From: Gemmatimonadota bacterium
GTDB taxonomy: Bacteria > Gemmatimonadota > Gemmatimonadetes > Longimicrobiales > RSA9
Assembly (NCBI GenBank): GCA_019689775.1
Contig: JADGGV010000255.1
Coordinates: 1-6,249, forward strand
Direction: 5' to 3'
Length of the DNA stretch: 6,249 nt
The notes below the pieces were generated by a model. It made no database searches, was not told the DNA's origin, and saw only the letters and a list, made by a program, of their open reading frames with translations. Position 1 is the stretch's first letter, and each line of letters opens with the position of its first letter. The translations under genes were made by a program, and so were the position numbers. This document shows positions 1 through 5,214 of the stretch, in pieces.

Positions 1-25
1 TAAAAGACACAGCAGTCCCACCCCC

Positions 26-46
26 ACCCGAAGTCGAACCCGAAGT
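26..46 (+). repeat. short tandem direct repeat upstream of the aldo/keto reductase
   Basis: ACCCGAAGT occurs twice, at 26-34 and 38-46, one copy every 12 bases, about 110 bases before the reductase start. Paired direct repeats can be an activator site, but two 9-base copies in a short leader may be chance. The rest of 1-157 shows no clear promoter or gene end. Confidence 0.25.
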
Positions 47-157
47 TTCCCCGCCCGGTATCGCCTTTGCGGCGCTCCCGGACACCGGCCCCGGTCCGGC
101 CGCGGCTCGCACCGGCGCCTTGGCCGGACCGGCGGCGTCGCACCCCGGGAGGCCCTC

Positions 158-1117
158 ATGTCCGACACCACCCCCGATGTGACCCTCGCCTACCGCACGC
201 TCGGCAAGACCGGCGTGCGCGTCTCGCCGATCGGCGTCGGCGGCTGGCACCTCTCGCTCCCCACGGTCGACGAGAAGCTGGCCATCCGCATCGTCCGCAG
301 CGCGCTCGACCGCGGCGTCAATTTCCTGGACAACTCGTGGGACTATCACGACGGGCTGAGCGAGATCCGCATGGGGACGGCGCTGCGGGACGGCTACCGC
401 GAGAAGGCCTTCCTGATGACGAAGGTCGACGGGCGCACGAAGGCGCATGCGGCCCGGCAGCTCGACGAGTCGCTCCGGCGGCTCCAGACCGACTACGTCG
501 ACCTCGTCCAGCACCACGAGGTCATCCGCTTCGAGGACCCCGACCGCATCTTCGGGCCCGACGGCGCGCAGGAGGCGCTCCTCGCCGCGCGCGAGGCCGG
601 GAAGGTCCGCTATCTCGGCTTCACCGGCCACAAGGACCCGCACGTCCACCTCTACATGATCGAGGTCGCCGAGCGGCACGGCACCACGTTCGACACGGCG
701 CAGCTCCCGCTCAACGTCATGGACGCGCACTTCCGCAGCTTCGGCCGCCTCGTCGTCCCCGAGCTGGTCAAGCGCGGCATGGGCGTCCTCGGCATGAAGA
801 GCATGGGCAACGGCCTCCTCCTGCGCTCGGGCATCGTCACCGCCGAGGAATGCCTCCGCTACGCGCTCAGCCTCCCGACGTCCGTCGTCATCACCGGCAT
901 CGACCGCATCGAGCTGCTCGATCAGGCGATCCGCGCCGCGACCACGCCGGCGATGACGCAGGAGGAGCGGGACGCGCTCCTCGAGCGCACCCGCGAGGCC
1001 GCCTCGCGCGGCCGCTTCGAGCTGTTCAAGACCTCCTCGATCTTCGACTCCACCGCCCAGCACCCCGAGTGGCTCGGCGACGAGCCACCCTGGGTGAGGG
1101 AGGCGGTCGGCGCCTGA
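158..1117 (+). CDS. aldo/keto reductase
   Basis: A complete 319-residue NAD(P)H-dependent oxidoreductase of the aldo/keto reductase superfamily (TIM barrel), expected to be cytosolic and to reduce aldehydes or ketones to alcohols. The N-terminus has the family opening TLGKTGVRVSPIGVGGW at about residues 14-30. The catalytic tetrad is visible: D58 in NFLDNS, Y63 in WDYHDG, K89 in MTKVDG and H120 in DLVQHHE. The segment LGFTGHK (about 163-169) is a strand end typical of the barrel, and SVVITGID near residue 245 is the usual cofactor-binding region. Length is normal for the family. The ATG at 158 is preceded by GGGAGG at 147-152 with a 5-base gap. The natural substrate cannot be read from sequence. 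It faces the HAD gene and has no obvious tie to the downstream cluster. Confidence 0.93.
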   Translation: MSDTTPDVTLAYRTLGKTGVRVSPIGVGGWHLSLPTVDEKLAIRIVRSALDRGVNFLDNSWDYHDGLSEIRMGTALRDGYREKAFLMTKVDGRTKAHAARQLDESLRRLQTDYVDLVQHHEVIRFEDPDRIFGPDGAQEALLAAREAGKVRYLGFTGHKDPHVHLYMIEVAERHGTTFDTAQLPLNVMDAHFRSFGRLVVPELVKRGMGVLGMKSMGNGLLLRSGIVTAEECLRYALSLPTSVVITGIDRIELLDQAIRAATTPAMTQEERDALLERTREAASRGRFELFKTSSIFDSTAQHPEWLGDEPPWVREAVGA

Positions 1118-1121
1118 GCGC

Positions 1122-1139
1122 GCGGCCGGGTTCGGCCGC
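1122..1139. terminator. hairpin between convergent genes, possible bidirectional terminator
   Basis: A perfect 7-bp inverted repeat, GCGGCCG / CGGCCGC, with a GGTT loop fills the 22-base gap between the aldo/keto reductase stop (1115-1117) and the HAD stop (1140-1142). Its position suggests termination for both strands. There is no T-run on either side, so it is not a textbook intrinsic terminator; it may instead be a 3'-end stabilising stem. Confidence 0.5.
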
Positions 1140-1982
1140 TCACGACGGCGACGCCGGCCATTGCAGCGGCCGGGCGCGGCCCGGAGCGTGCCGCTGCGCC
1201 AGCGCGAGCGCCTCGACTAGCCCGCCCTCGTCGACGTGGCCCACCGCGTGGCGCGCGACCGCCCGCACCTCCGGGTCCGCGTTCCCCATCGCGACCGGCC
1301 AGCCCACGGCGCGCAGCGCGCCGACGTCGTTGTCGGCATCCCCGACCATCATCACGCGCTCCAGCGGAACGCCGTAGGCCGCCGCGACCGCGCGCACGCC
1401 CTCCGCCTTCCCCACGCCGGGCGGCGTCAGGTTGATGAACACCGTGTCCGGCATCGCGGGCGCGACCGAGCGCGACCGCGTCAGCCCGTCGTGTGGCTCC
1501 TCGAGCACCGCGTCGGCCTCGTCCGGCGCGAGCACCCACTGCGCCCGCACGATCCGCCCCTCGAGCGACAGCAGGTCCCGCGGCCGGTACTCCACGCCCA
1601 GCAGCGCCGCGTGCTCGCGAACCCGCCGCGACCCGCTCTCCACCGCGTAGTCCGCGTCCGTGTACAGCTCCAGCGCCCGACCCGTCCGGCGCGCCCGCTC
1701 CACCAGCGCCGCCACCACCTTCGCCGGCAAGGCGTGCGAGAGCGACGCCCCCGAGCCCACGTTCAGGACGCTGGCACCGTTCTGGAACACGTGCCACCCC
1801 TCGCGATCCAGCCGCTCCGCGTACCCCCGCGTGCGGCCGAAGCCCGGCCGCCCCGAGCACAGCGCGAGCCGCACACCCGCCTCGCGCGTCCGCTCCGCCG
1901 CCGCCCACACCGCCGGCGGCACCGTGCCCGACGAGCCCACCAGCGTGCCGTCCACGTCGATGAAGACCAGGTCGATCGTCAT
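1140..1982 (-). CDS. HAD-superfamily hydrolase, Cof-type (subfamily IIB) phosphatase
   Basis: A 280-residue HAD phosphatase, complete. Motif I is DVDGTL with nucleophile D9 and acid/base D11. Motif II is the serine in ALCSGRP (S44). The conserved lysine is K192 in GVGKAEGV, and motif IV is GDADND with D215 and D219. The long insert between motif II and the lysine (about residues 60-180) is the IIB cap, which sets substrate choice. Members usually dephosphorylate sugar phosphates, phosphoglycolate-type compounds or flavin precursors; which one applies here is not visible. The start is the ATG at 1982-1980, with GAGG at 1994-1991 on the minus strand, 8 bases upstream. The frame stays open upstream to about 2621, but that stretch is low-complexity Arg/Ala/Pro shadow coding, and the conserved strand IDLVFIDVDGT begins right at this start. 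Confidence 0.9.
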   Translation of the reverse strand: MTIDLVFIDVDGTLVGSSGTVPPAVWAAAERTREAGVRLALCSGRPGFGRTRGYAERLDREGWHVFQNGASVLNVGSGASLSHALPAKVVAALVERARRTGRALELYTDADYAVESGSRRVREHAALLGVEYRPRDLLSLEGRIVRAQWVLAPDEADAVLEEPHDGLTRSRSVAPAMPDTVFINLTPPGVGKAEGVRAVAAAYGVPLERVMMVGDADNDVGALRAVGWPVAMGNADPEVRAVARHAVGHVDEGGLVEALALAQRHAPGRARPLQWPASPS

Positions 1983-2009
1983 TCCGTCCGCCTCACCCTG
2001 CCGAATTCC

Positions 2010-2031
2010 CGAGCCGCACACGCGCGGCTCG
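2010..2031 (-). repeat. inverted repeat in the leader of the HAD gene
   Basis: CGAGCCGC (2010-2017) and GCGGCTCG (2024-2031) form a perfect 8-bp stem around a 6-base loop (ACACGC). It lies 28 bases upstream of the HAD start codon, ahead of its Shine-Dalgarno site, so on the transcript it would fold as a leader hairpin. It could also be a repressor operator on DNA. Such stems arise by chance fairly often at this GC content. Confidence 0.4.
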
Positions 2032-2134
2032 AACGAGGGGCCACATGGCGCAGCGCCCGACACCCCGAGAACCGACGGTTGCCGGGACCCGCTCCGTGCG
2101 GGCGTACCCCCGTGGACAGGCCACGCTCCGGCGC

Positions 2135-2162
2135 AAGCTACGCCGCACCCCCTTGATCGCAA
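2135..2162 (-). promoter_or_regulatory. candidate sigma-70-type promoter for the HAD gene
   Basis: On the minus strand, TTGCGA (2162-2157) and TAGCTT (2140-2135) are separated by 16 bases, resembling -35 and -10 boxes with 4/6 and 3/6 consensus matches. A start near 2128 would give a leader of roughly 145 bases that includes the 2010-2031 hairpin. The match is weak and rests on motif shape alone. Confidence 0.22.
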
Positions 2163-2290
2163 CCGATGGGCTCCCGCCGACCGCGCACACCCCGCCGGCG
2201 CGGCTCGCCCCGCAGACGGCGCCGCCCGCCGCCGCTTCGCGCACCCTGCGCCCGCGCCGCGCCGCCGTCCGCCCCTTCCACGCCCACCCC

Positions 2291-2308
2291 CTGTGACGTA
2301 CATCACAG
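2291..2308. promoter_or_regulatory. CRP/FNR-family operator upstream of the cluster (site 1)
   Basis: CTGTGACGTACATCACAG is an 18-bp palindrome with one mismatched symmetric pair. Its core, TGTGA-N6-TCACA (2292-2307), is the exact E. coli CRP consensus spacing and half-site; HcpR-type regulators also use TGTGA-type half-sites. It lies about 100 bases before the first gene of the cluster, which includes a CRP/FNR-family regulator whose recognition helix fits this half-site. A second copy lies before mrp with the same downstream layout. Confidence 0.8.
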
Positions 2309-2328
2309 CATGGCCCGTCGCGGGCCGG

Positions 2329-2334
2329 CAGATT
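2329..2334 (+). promoter_or_regulatory. -10 element of the cluster promoter (class II geometry)
   Basis: CAGATT matches TATAAT at the two key positions, -11A and -7T, plus one more base. If the operator centre (2299.5) lies at -41.5, this hexamer falls exactly at -12 to -7 and transcription starts near 2341, leaving a leader of about 68 bases. No -35 box is needed at an activator site in this position. The element alone is weak; the same arrangement before mrp supports it. Confidence 0.55.
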
Positions 2335-2408
2335 CCCGCGACGACGCGGCCGCCGGACCGGCCGCGGCACGGGCATCCACGAGGCGAACGGGGAGCGAGA
2401 TCGGCGCG

Positions 2409-2897
2409 ATGTACTACCTGAACGTGACGATCCACGTGTTGGCGGCGCTCTTCTGGCTGGGCGGGCTGTTCTTCCTGGCGGCGGTGGGTGCGCCGGTGCT
2501 CCGGGCCGTGGAGCCGCCGGCGCTGCGGGCGGAGCTGTTCCGCCGGCTGGGCGAGCGGGCGCGCACGGCGGGGTGGCTCGCGATCGTGACGCTGCTCGTG
2601 ACGGGTGTGCTGAATCTGCACTTCCGAGGCGTTCTATCGTGGGCGACGCTCGGGAGCGCCGCGTTCTGGGCGACGCCGTTCGGCACCGCGCTCGCGTGGA
2701 AGCTGGGCGCGGTCGGGGCGATGCTGGTGGTGCAGTCGGTGCACGACTTCGTGGTGGGCCCGCGCGCCTCGCGGCTGCGGCCGGGGACGCCGGAGGCGCT
2801 GCGCAACCGGCGCCGGGCGGCGCTGCTGGCGCGGGCGAGCGCGCTGATCGGGCTCGTGATCGTGATCGCCGCCGTGCGGCTGGCTCGAGGAGGGTGA
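2409..2897 (+). CDS. CopD-like four-helix integral membrane protein
   Basis: A 162-residue inner-membrane protein with four predicted helices at about 4-30, 54-72, 92-117 and 138-157. The first helix carries IHVLAALFWLGG, with H9, W16 and the Gly pair, a pattern of the CopD/PcoD domain family; helix 3 has KLGAV and then VHDF with H112. H71 follows helix 2. In CopD proteins such residues are linked to copper handling, while many small relatives are uncharacterised and could bind heme. Start: the ATG at 2409 follows GGGGAG by about 11 bases, and the first helix begins immediately after it. The frame is open upstream to 2166, but that stretch is Arg/Pro-rich and contains the operator and -10 element, so the longer start is unlikely. 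It is the first gene after CRP-type site 1, and the regulator gene starts 4 bases after its stop. Confidence 0.75.
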   Translation: MYYLNVTIHVLAALFWLGGLFFLAAVGAPVLRAVEPPALRAELFRRLGERARTAGWLAIVTLLVTGVLNLHFRGVLSWATLGSAAFWATPFGTALAWKLGAVGAMLVVQSVHDFVVGPRASRLRPGTPEALRNRRRAALLARASALIGLVIVIAAVRLARGG

Positions 2898-2901
2898 GCG
2901 G

Positions 2902-3603
2902 ATGACGACCGCCTCGGCGCTTCCGGTGCTGCGTCGCCTGTCGCTGTTCTCGGCGCTGGACGAGCGGGCGCTCGCGGCGGTCGCGGAGCGCACGATCCCG
3001 CGCTCGGTGCCGCGCGCGGCGACGCTGTTCCGGCAGGGGCAGCCGTGCGAGGGGCTGTACGTGGTCGTCGAGGGGCGGGTCAAGGTGTACCGCTCCTCGC
3101 CGGACGGGCGCGAGCAGGTGCTGCACGTGATGGGGCCGGGGCAGGCGGTGGCGGAGGTGCCGTTGTTCGACGGCGGGCCGTACCCGGCGTCGGCGCAGGC
3201 GGTCGAGGACTCGCGTGTGCTGTTCCTGCCGATCGACGCGTTCCGCTGGCTGTACGCGAACAACCCGGCGGTCGCGGACGCGGTGATCCGCGAGCTGGGC
3301 CGGCGCCTGCGCCGGATGGTGCGGCTGGTCGAGCGGATCTCGCTGAAGGACGTGCCCGCGCGCGTGGCCGCGGCGCTGCTGGACTATGCCGAGGCCGCCG
3401 GCGCGCTGTGCGACGGCGGCGCGTTCGACGTGCCGCGCACGCAGGAGGAGCTGGCCTCGGAGCTGGCGACGACGCGCGAGAGCATCGCCCGCGCGCTCGC
3501 CACGCTGCGCCGCACGGGCACGATCCGGCAGCAGAAGCGCCGGGTCGTGATCGGCAACCTAGCCCGGCTCGCCGCCGTCGCGCGCGGCGACCGCGGTGCG
3601 TGA
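2902..3603 (+). CDS. CRP/FNR-family transcriptional regulator
   Basis: A 233-residue regulator with an N-terminal cyclic-nucleotide-type beta barrel (about 14-125), a dimerisation helix (about 122-148) and a C-terminal winged helix-turn-helix (about 150-220). The HTH reads RTQEELASELATTRESIARA; R192, E193 and R197 align with E. coli CRP R180, E181 and R185, which read TGTGA. The two operators in this window have that half-site. The pocket region GQAVAEVPLFDGGPYPASAQA lacks the CRP Arg-Ser pair that holds cAMP. Only two cysteines occur (C49, C170), so an FNR-type [4Fe-4S] cluster is not expected. It resembles the HcpR/DNR-like branch that senses NO or redox state, often through heme; that is inference. 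AGGAGG (2888-2893) precedes the ATG by 8 bases and overlaps the end of the CopD-like gene. Autoregulation through site 1 is likely. Confidence 0.9.
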   Translation: MTTASALPVLRRLSLFSALDERALAAVAERTIPRSVPRAATLFRQGQPCEGLYVVVEGRVKVYRSSPDGREQVLHVMGPGQAVAEVPLFDGGPYPASAQAVEDSRVLFLPIDAFRWLYANNPAVADAVIRELGRRLRRMVRLVERISLKDVPARVAAALLDYAEAAGALCDGGAFDVPRTQEELASELATTRESIARALATLRRTGTIRQQKRRVVIGNLARLAAVARGDRGA

Positions 3604-4076
3604 GCCGCGCCATGGAACCCTTCGTCCGCCGCTTCATCCGCTCGAGCCTGATCTGGTTCGCCATCGGCGGCCTGCTCGGCGTCTACCAGATCGCCCGGCC
3701 GTTCGAGGGCGCCGCGCTGCGCCCCGCGCACATGCACGCGAACCTGCTCGGCTTCGTGAGCATGATGATCTTCGGCGTCGCCTACCACACCATGCCGCGC
3801 TTCGTCGGCGCGCCGCTGCACAGCCGCCGCCTGGCCGCGCTGCACCTCTGGCTCGCCAACGCGGGGCTGGCCGGGCTCGTCGCCGGGTGGGGCGTCCGCC
3901 TCGCCTCCGCCACGGCCGGCCGCGCCGCGCTCGCCGCCGGCGCCCTCTTCAGCGCGGCCGGCGGCGCACTCTTCGTCTACAACCTCTGGCGGACGCTCGA
4001 CGCCGCGTCGACGCCCGCGTCCCGCGGCGGGAAGCTCCCCGTCGCCCACGCCGCACCCGGAAGGAAGATCCCGTGA
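3600..4076 (+). CDS. small heme-copper oxidase subunit I-like membrane protein
   Basis: A 158-residue four-helix membrane protein if read from the GTG at 3600, whose GTGA overlaps the regulator stop; an in-frame ATG at 3612 gives 154 residues. Neither start has a good Shine-Dalgarno site, so translation is probably coupled. Helices lie near 13-30, 42-64, 76-100 and 109-129. Helix 2 carries H-M-H followed by NLLGF, a Met-rich stretch and GVAYHTMPRF (H44, H46, H63 from the GTG). This resembles the segment of cbb3/NorB-type subunit I that holds the low-spin heme histidine. It is far shorter than a true subunit I (about 450 residues) and has no CuB-site helices, so it cannot be a complete oxidase or NO reductase. 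A heme-binding sensor, electron-transfer or assembly role is possible. The gene following it overlaps by 4 bases. Confidence 0.7.
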   Translation: MSRAMEPFVRRFIRSSLIWFAIGGLLGVYQIARPFEGAALRPAHMHANLLGFVSMMIFGVAYHTMPRFVGAPLHSRRLAALHLWLANAGLAGLVAGWGVRLASATAGRAALAAGALFSAAGGALFVYNLWRTLDAASTPASRGGKLPVAHAAPGRKIP

Positions 4077-4285
4077 GCACGCGAGTCGAGATCCCCGATG
4101 ATATCACCGTCAACGACGTGATCCGGCGCTGGCCGGAGACCGTCGCCATCTTCAACCGTTTCGGCATCGACGCCTGCTGCGGCGGCGCCGTGCCGCTGCG
4201 CGAGGCGGCGCTGCGCGACGGCGCCGACCCCGACGAGCTGCTCGAGGAGGTGGCGCGCGTCGTCGCCGAGGCGGAGGCGCCGTGA
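4073..4285 (+). CDS. stand-alone DUF542 (ScdA_N) domain protein, RIC/YtfE N-terminal-like
   Basis: A 70-residue protein made almost entirely of the DUF542/ScdA_N domain. ITVNDVIRRWPETVAIFNRFGIDACCGG (residues 11-38) is the family signature, with the Cys pair C35-C36 before Gly-Gly. In RIC proteins (YtfE, ScdA, DnrN) this domain precedes a di-iron hemerythrin-like domain and the whole repairs iron-sulfur clusters damaged by NO or oxidants. Here the di-iron domain is absent: the stop follows an acidic helix (residues 53-68). The start is GTG 4073, 5 bases after AAGGAAG (4061-4067) and overlapping the preceding stop as GTGA. Stand-alone copies are known beside respiratory and nitrosative-stress genes. 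It may act with a separate hemerythrin encoded elsewhere. Confidence 0.88.
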   Translation: MSTRVEIPDDITVNDVIRRWPETVAIFNRFGIDACCGGAVPLREAALRDGADPDELLEEVARVVAEAEAP

Positions 4286-4590
4286 GGCTGCTCGCGCCCC
4301 CGCCCGCGCCGCGCGAGGACCGGCCGGCGAGCGCCGTGCTGCACGACGAGGCGAACGTCCGCGTCGTCGCCTTCACGCTCCGCCCCGGCCAGCGCATCCC
4401 GCCGCACACCAGCCGCTCGACCGTGGTCGTGCAGGTCATCGACGGCGGCGCCACCTTCATCGGCGGCGACGGCGCCGCCGTCCTGACCGCCGGCGCCGGC
4501 GCCGCCTTCGCGCCCGGCGAGATCCACGCGATCGATGCGGGCGACGCGGGCGTCCGCTTCCTCGCCGTCATCGCCCCGCGCCCGTCGTAG
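4282..4590 (+). CDS. small cupin-domain protein
   Basis: A 102-residue single-domain cupin. Motif 1 reads PGQRIPPHTS (residues 35-44) and motif 2 reads APGEIHAID (77-85), with beta strands between them, so the fold call is firm. The metal site is incomplete: the usual HxH of motif 1 is H42-T-S, the motif 1 glutamate is not evident, and only H82 of motif 2 is retained. It may bind metal weakly, use a different ligand set, or act as a binding or sensory protein rather than a dioxygenase. The start is GTG 4282 with GGAGG at 4273-4277, again overlapping the preceding stop as GTGA. Similar small cupins accompany DUF542 and hemerythrin genes in other bacteria (family knowledge from memory). The function is unknown. 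Confidence 0.82.
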   Translation: MRLLAPPPAPREDRPASAVLHDEANVRVVAFTLRPGQRIPPHTSRSTVVVQVIDGGATFIGGDGAAVLTAGAGAAFAPGEIHAIDAGDAGVRFLAVIAPRPS

Positions 4591-4594
4591 GAGG
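4589..4594 (+). promoter_or_regulatory. Shine-Dalgarno site that decides a CTG start
   Basis: AGGAGG overlaps the cupin stop TAG (4588-4590) and lies 4 bases before CTG 4599. No ATG, GTG or TTG occurs in that frame between here and the conserved flavin-binding domain, so this site points to the rare CTG start. Confidence 0.6.
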
Positions 4595-4598
4595 CCCG

Positions 4599-5114
4599 CT
4601 GGACCCCGCAACCCCGCCGGCCGGCACGCCGCCGCGAGCCGCCGGCGATCCGCGCGAGGCGGCGGCGCCGGCCGCACCCGGCGACCGCCGCCCGCGCACC
4701 CTCGCGCCCGCCGAGATCCGGGCGCTCATCCACCGCCAGGGGTGGGGCATCCTCGCCACCGCGGCGGACGGACGGCCGTACGCCGTCCCCGTCGCCTACG
4801 CCTGCGACGGCGCCGGCTTCGTCATCGCCACCGCCCCCGGCACGAAGGCGACGAACCTCGCCGCCAACCCCTTCGTCTGCCTCACCATCACGGACGTGAG
4901 CGACCCCGCCGCCGGCTGGTCCTCCGTCGTCGTGCTCGGCCGCGCGCGCGTCCTCGACTCGCCCGCCGAGCGCGACGCGGCCCTCGAGCTGCTCCGCCGC
5001 CATCCCGTCTTCGGCGCCTCGCCCCGCCTCCGCGACGCCGCGCTCCTGGCGCGCGCCGTCGTCGTCCGCATCGACCCCGACGAGATCACCGGCCGCACGA
5101 CCGCGCCCGTGTGA
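4599..5114 (+). CDS. pyridoxamine 5'-phosphate oxidase-like (FMN-binding split barrel) protein, CTG start
   Basis: A 171-residue protein if started at CTG 4599. The first 35 residues are a Pro/Ala/Gly-rich tail. From residue 36 it has the PNPOx-like split-barrel pattern: LAPAEIRALIHRQGWGILATAADGRPYAVPVAY in outline, then FVIATAPGTKATNLAANPFVCLTI, then SVVVLGRARVLDSPAERDAALELL. This resembles the NimA-like and small PNPOx-like families, which bind FMN or F420/heme and reduce nitro or other small compounds; which cofactor applies cannot be told. The next usable start (ATG 4896) would remove the first half of the barrel, so it is rejected. The stop codon TGA (5112-5114) lies inside CRP-type site 2. 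Its place in the cluster suggests a redox or nitrosative detoxification role, by inference. Confidence 0.78.
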   Translation: MDPATPPAGTPPRAAGDPREAAAPAAPGDRRPRTLAPAEIRALIHRQGWGILATAADGRPYAVPVAYACDGAGFVIATAPGTKATNLAANPFVCLTITDVSDPAAGWSSVVVLGRARVLDSPAERDAALELLRRHPVFGASPRLRDAALLARAVVVRIDPDEITGRTTAPV

Positions 5115-5125
5115 CGTGGATCACA
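5110..5125. promoter_or_regulatory. CRP/FNR-family operator upstream of mrp (site 2)
   Basis: TGTGACGTGGATCACA has perfect TGTGA / TCACA half-sites with a 6-base spacer and shares 16 of 18 bases with site 1 over TGTGACGT-NN-ATCACAGC. It overlaps the stop codon of the PNPOx-like gene (5112-5114). It would give mrp its own promoter in addition to any read-through from the upstream cluster. Confidence 0.8.
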
Positions 5126-5146
5126 GCGCCCCGCCTCCGGGCGGCC

Positions 5147-5152
5147 GAGATT
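5147..5152 (+). promoter_or_regulatory. -10 element of the mrp promoter (class II geometry)
   Basis: GAGATT lies at -12 to -7 if the operator centre (5117.5) is at -41.5, with transcription starting near 5159 and a leader of about 56 bases. The heptamer AGATTCC containing it is repeated at exactly the same distance from site 1. It matches the consensus at -11A and -7T. Confidence 0.55.
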
Positions 5153-5203
5153 CCGTGGCGTCGACCCCGGCGCGAGCGGATGCGGGCCGGCCGGAGATTC
5201 TAC

Positions 5204-5209
5204 AGGAGG
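5204..5209 (+). promoter_or_regulatory. Shine-Dalgarno site of the Mrp gene
   Basis: AGGAGG lies 5 bases before GTG 5215 and fixes this GTG as the start. The N-terminal DUF59-like domain follows at once. Confidence 0.75.
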
Positions 5210-5214
5210 CGCGG

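Larger units (their letters stand above)
1983..2408. other. divergent intergenic region, no gene seen
   Basis: This 426-base spacer separates the minus-strand HAD gene from the plus-strand cluster. Open frames cross it on both strands, but their translations are repetitive Arg/Pro/Ala with no recognisable domain, as expected in such GC-rich DNA. It contains the HAD leader hairpin (2010-2031), a weak candidate HAD promoter (2135-2162), and the CRP-type site with its matching -10 element (2291-2336). About 2032-2130 and 2163-2290 show nothing I can name. Confidence 0.7.

Noticed and set aside
67..1377. Long + strand frame of 436 codons over the aldo/keto reductase
   Set aside because: The translation is Arg/Ala/Pro-rich with no domain and is out of frame with a clear reductase carrying a full catalytic tetrad.
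922..1908. Minus-strand frame of 328 codons
   Set aside because: Gly/Ala/Arg repetitive shadow of the HAD gene, also overlapping the end of the reductase; no recognisable motif.
1236..2156. Plus-strand frame of 306 codons opposite the HAD gene
   Set aside because: Antisense shadow rich in Arg, Pro and His; the HAD motifs on the other strand are complete.
2153..2166. Possible FNR/DNR-type box beginning TTGAT
   Set aside because: After TTGAT and four bases the sequence reads ACCGA, not ATCAA, so only one half-site exists.
2166..2408. N-terminal extension of the CopD-like gene from ATG 2166
   Set aside because: It would translate through the operator and -10 element as an Arg/Pro-rich segment; ATG 2409 has a Shine-Dalgarno site and begins directly with the first helix.
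1983..2621. N-terminal extension of the HAD gene upstream of 1982
   Set aside because: The frame is open but low-complexity and runs antisense through the CRP-type site and into the CopD-like gene; the HAD fold starts at the ATG at 1982.
1993..3126. Minus-strand frame of 377 codons
   Set aside because: Antisense shadow across the spacer, the CopD-like gene and the regulator, with no domain.
3384..4049. Minus-strand frame of 221 codons, Gly/Ala/Glu-rich
   Set aside because: Antisense to the regulator and the mini subunit I-like gene; composition is typical of shadow frames in GC-rich DNA.
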